Source: Erysipelotrichaceae bacterium (GTDB taxonomy: Bacteria; Bacillota_I; Bacilli_A; Erysipelotrichales; Coprobacillaceae). Taken from it: a stretch of DNA of 7,654 nucleotides. The translations under genes and the position numbers were made by a program. Under the pieces are notes generated by a model. It did no database searches. It saw only the letters and a list, made by a program, of their open reading frames with translations, and was not told where the DNA came from. Below are positions 6,315 through 7,654 of this stretch, in pieces. How positions within the stretch are numbered: position 1 is the first letter of the stretch; the number at the start of each line of letters is the position of its first letter. The DNA lies in assembly GCA_021202205.1 (NCBI GenBank), contig JAJQDJ010000320.1:1-7654 (forward strand), written 5' to 3'.

Positions 6315-7039
6315 AACAATACATTTATGGAAAAAATACTGTGATGGAGTCTTTAAAAGGTCAAAAACAGGTTTATGAAATCTATATATTAAAGTCAAAC
6401 AATGATCAGAAGATTATTAAATATGCCAATTCAAAAAAAATTCCTATTCACTATGTTGATAAAAAATATTTAGATAAAAAAACCAATAACGGGGTACATC
6501 AAGGCATTATGGCATGTGTAGAAGGTTATGATTACTTTAGCATAGATGAAATCATTAATAGTATTCCTGATGATAAACAACCACTATTGTTGATGCTTGA
6601 TGGTTTAGAAGATCCTCATAATTTAGGAGCAATACTTCGAACATGTGATGCTATTGAAGTGGATGGTGTCATTATAGGTAAGAATCGCAGTGTTGGCTTG
6701 ACGCCGACAGTTGCTAAAGTGTCAACGGGTGCTATTGATTACGTCAAGGTTGCCCAAGTAACAAACTTATCGAGAACCTTGGAAGAATTAAAAAAGAAAG
6801 GTTACTGGATTGTTGGTTGTGATCTTCATGAATCACAGGATTATCGTATGATAGACTATAATATGCCATTATGTATTGTAATAGGTTCTGAAGGTTTTGG
6901 TATTTCTCGTCTAGTTAAATCAAAATGTGATATCAATGTCGTTTTACCGATGACAGGTCATGTGACATCGTTGAATGCTTCGGTAGCAACAGCAATTATT
7001 TTGTATCAGGTGTATAATTCTCGACATCCGATTAGTTAG
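6311..7039 (+). CDS. rlmB: TrmH/SpoU-family 23S rRNA 2'-O-methyltransferase (RlmB-like)
   Basis: SPOUT-class enzymes of this type use S-adenosylmethionine to methylate the 2'-OH of a guanosine in 23S rRNA (G2251 in E. coli numbering for RlmB). The 242-residue protein begins QYIYGKNTVMESL, the usual N-terminal substrate-binding domain opening, and has VHQGIMA at 62-68. The catalytic domain shows all three SpoU motifs: DGLEDPHNLGAILRT at 97-111 with Asn104 and Arg110, IVIGSEGFGISRLV at 189-202, and LPMTGHVTSLNASVA at 212-226. It starts at GTG, overlapping the mrnC stop, and the sigma-factor gene begins 12 bases after it. The cysS-mrnC-rlmB order is conserved in Bacillota, which favours RlmB over other TrmH paralogues, but the exact target base is inferred. 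Confidence 0.92.
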   Translation: MKQYIYGKNTVMESLKGQKQVYEIYILKSNNDQKIIKYANSKKIPIHYVDKKYLDKKTNNGVHQGIMACVEGYDYFSIDEIINSIPDDKQPLLLMLDGLEDPHNLGAILRTCDAIEVDGVIIGKNRSVGLTPTVAKVSTGAIDYVKVAQVTNLSRTLEELKKKGYWIVGCDLHESQDYRMIDYNMPLCIVIGSEGFGISRLVKSKCDINVVLPMTGHVTSLNASVATAIILYQVYNSRHPIS

Positions 7040-7051
7040 GAAGGTGAAATA

Positions 7052-7654
7052 ATGGATAGTTATGGCAGTGATGAAGAACTTCTTTATCTAATGCGTTGTG
7101 GTTATGAAGAGGCAGAAGTTTTGTTGTATAAAAGATATTATCGCTTAATGTATCGCTGGATCTATCCTGTTGTTTCACACCATAACGAATTAGATTATAA
7201 TGATTATGTACAAATGGCTATGATGTATCTTGGTAATATTTTTGATAGTTATCGTGATGATTATCAAACTTCTCTAAGACATTTTGCAAAACAGGCTATT
7301 GTCAAAAAAATGGTTTCTATATTAAAAGTAAAAGTCAATAAGAAAGAAAGCTATCCTTCTTTAAATAATTGGATTGATGATGAAAAAAAATTAAGATTTG
7401 ATGATATTATAGCTGACCCTAAATCTTATTGTCATCCAGAAAAAGTTTTAGCTGTTAAGGAAGCTTCAACACAATATTACACAGCTATTGATAAATTAGC
7501 ATCACAAATTGAAAAAGATGTAATGATGTATTTACAAGAAGGATATAGTGAAAAGGAAATTGCAGAAATTATGAATATTAATATAAAAAGCATATATAAT
7601 GTCAATGTCATTAAGTTAAGATTTGGTGACATTCCCCTTCTCAAAAATGAGAAG
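7052..7654 (+). CDS. SigH-like sigma-70 family factor (3' end beyond window)
   Basis: The frame is open from ATG 7052 to the last base, 201 codons with no stop, so the gene is partial at its 3' end. A ribosome binding site AGGAAGGTG at 7038-7046 precedes it. Residues 6-95 resemble sigma region 2: DEELLYLMRCGYEEAEVLLYKRY, then DYNDYVQMAMMYLGNIFDSY where SigH-type proteins have the DLxQEGxxGLxxAxxxF pattern. Residues 146-190 match region 4 with its helix-turn-helix: DKLASQIEKDVMMYLQEGYSEKEIAEIMNINIKSIYNVNVIKLR, close to the SigH form YxEIAxxLxxxxKSIDNAxxRxxxK. The distance between the regions and the position after cysS-mrnC-rlmB agree with SigH of Bacillus, the sporulation and transition-state factor. 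Region 2.2 is clearly diverged, so the role here is open and no symbol is given. Confidence 0.8.
   Translation, partial: MDSYGSDEELLYLMRCGYEEAEVLLYKRYYRLMYRWIYPVVSHHNELDYNDYVQMAMMYLGNIFDSYRDDYQTSLRHFAKQAIVKKMVSILKVKVNKKESYPSLNNWIDDEKKLRFDDIIADPKSYCHPEKVLAVKEASTQYYTAIDKLASQIEKDVMMYLQEGYSEKEIAEIMNINIKSIYNVNVIKLRFGDIPLLKNEK

Overview
The window is AT-rich, gene-dense and coded entirely on the + strand. Strong AGGAGG-type ribosome binding sites, a probable T-box leader, the glgC-glgD-glgA set and the gene order cysS-mrnC-rlmB-sigma factor all point to a low-GC Bacillota. An Erysipelotrichia-like gut bacterium is plausible, but that is inferred from gene content and style only. No mobile element, CRISPR array, tRNA or rRNA was seen.

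Region 1 (63-3739) is a glycogen-synthesis operon. GlgC and its paralogue GlgD form the ADP-glucose pyrophosphorylase, and GlgA uses the ADP-glucose to extend alpha-1,4-glucan. glgD follows glgC by 15 bases, glgA overlaps the glgD stop codon (TAATG), and a hairpin terminator closes the operon just after glgA. Any operon promoter or glgB would lie upstream of the window.

Region 2 (3783-4345) is a small stand-alone gene for a secreted lipoprotein of unknown function, with its own well-formed promoter (TTGATT-17-TATACT).

Region 3 (4348-7654) is a translation and RNA-maturation operon. A promoter (TTGATT-17-TATAGT) is followed by a leader of about 200 bases that resembles a cysteine T-box riboswitch: it has a TGC specifier candidate and a terminator hairpin, but no canonical T-box sequence. 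Then come cysS (cysteinyl-tRNA synthetase), mrnC (Mini-III RNase for 23S rRNA maturation), rlmB (TrmH/SpoU-family 2'-O-methyltransferase) and a SigH-like sigma factor that runs off the window end. The genes overlap or nearly touch, so they are probably co-transcribed.

The most notable point is that mrnC carries a single in-frame TAA (6138-6140) in the middle of an otherwise intact reading frame. The stop separates the two halves of the catalytic site. This is a recent nonsense mutation, a sequence error or, less likely, recoding. The rest is ordinary chromosomal housekeeping sequence, and I see no evidence of a new multi-gene system.
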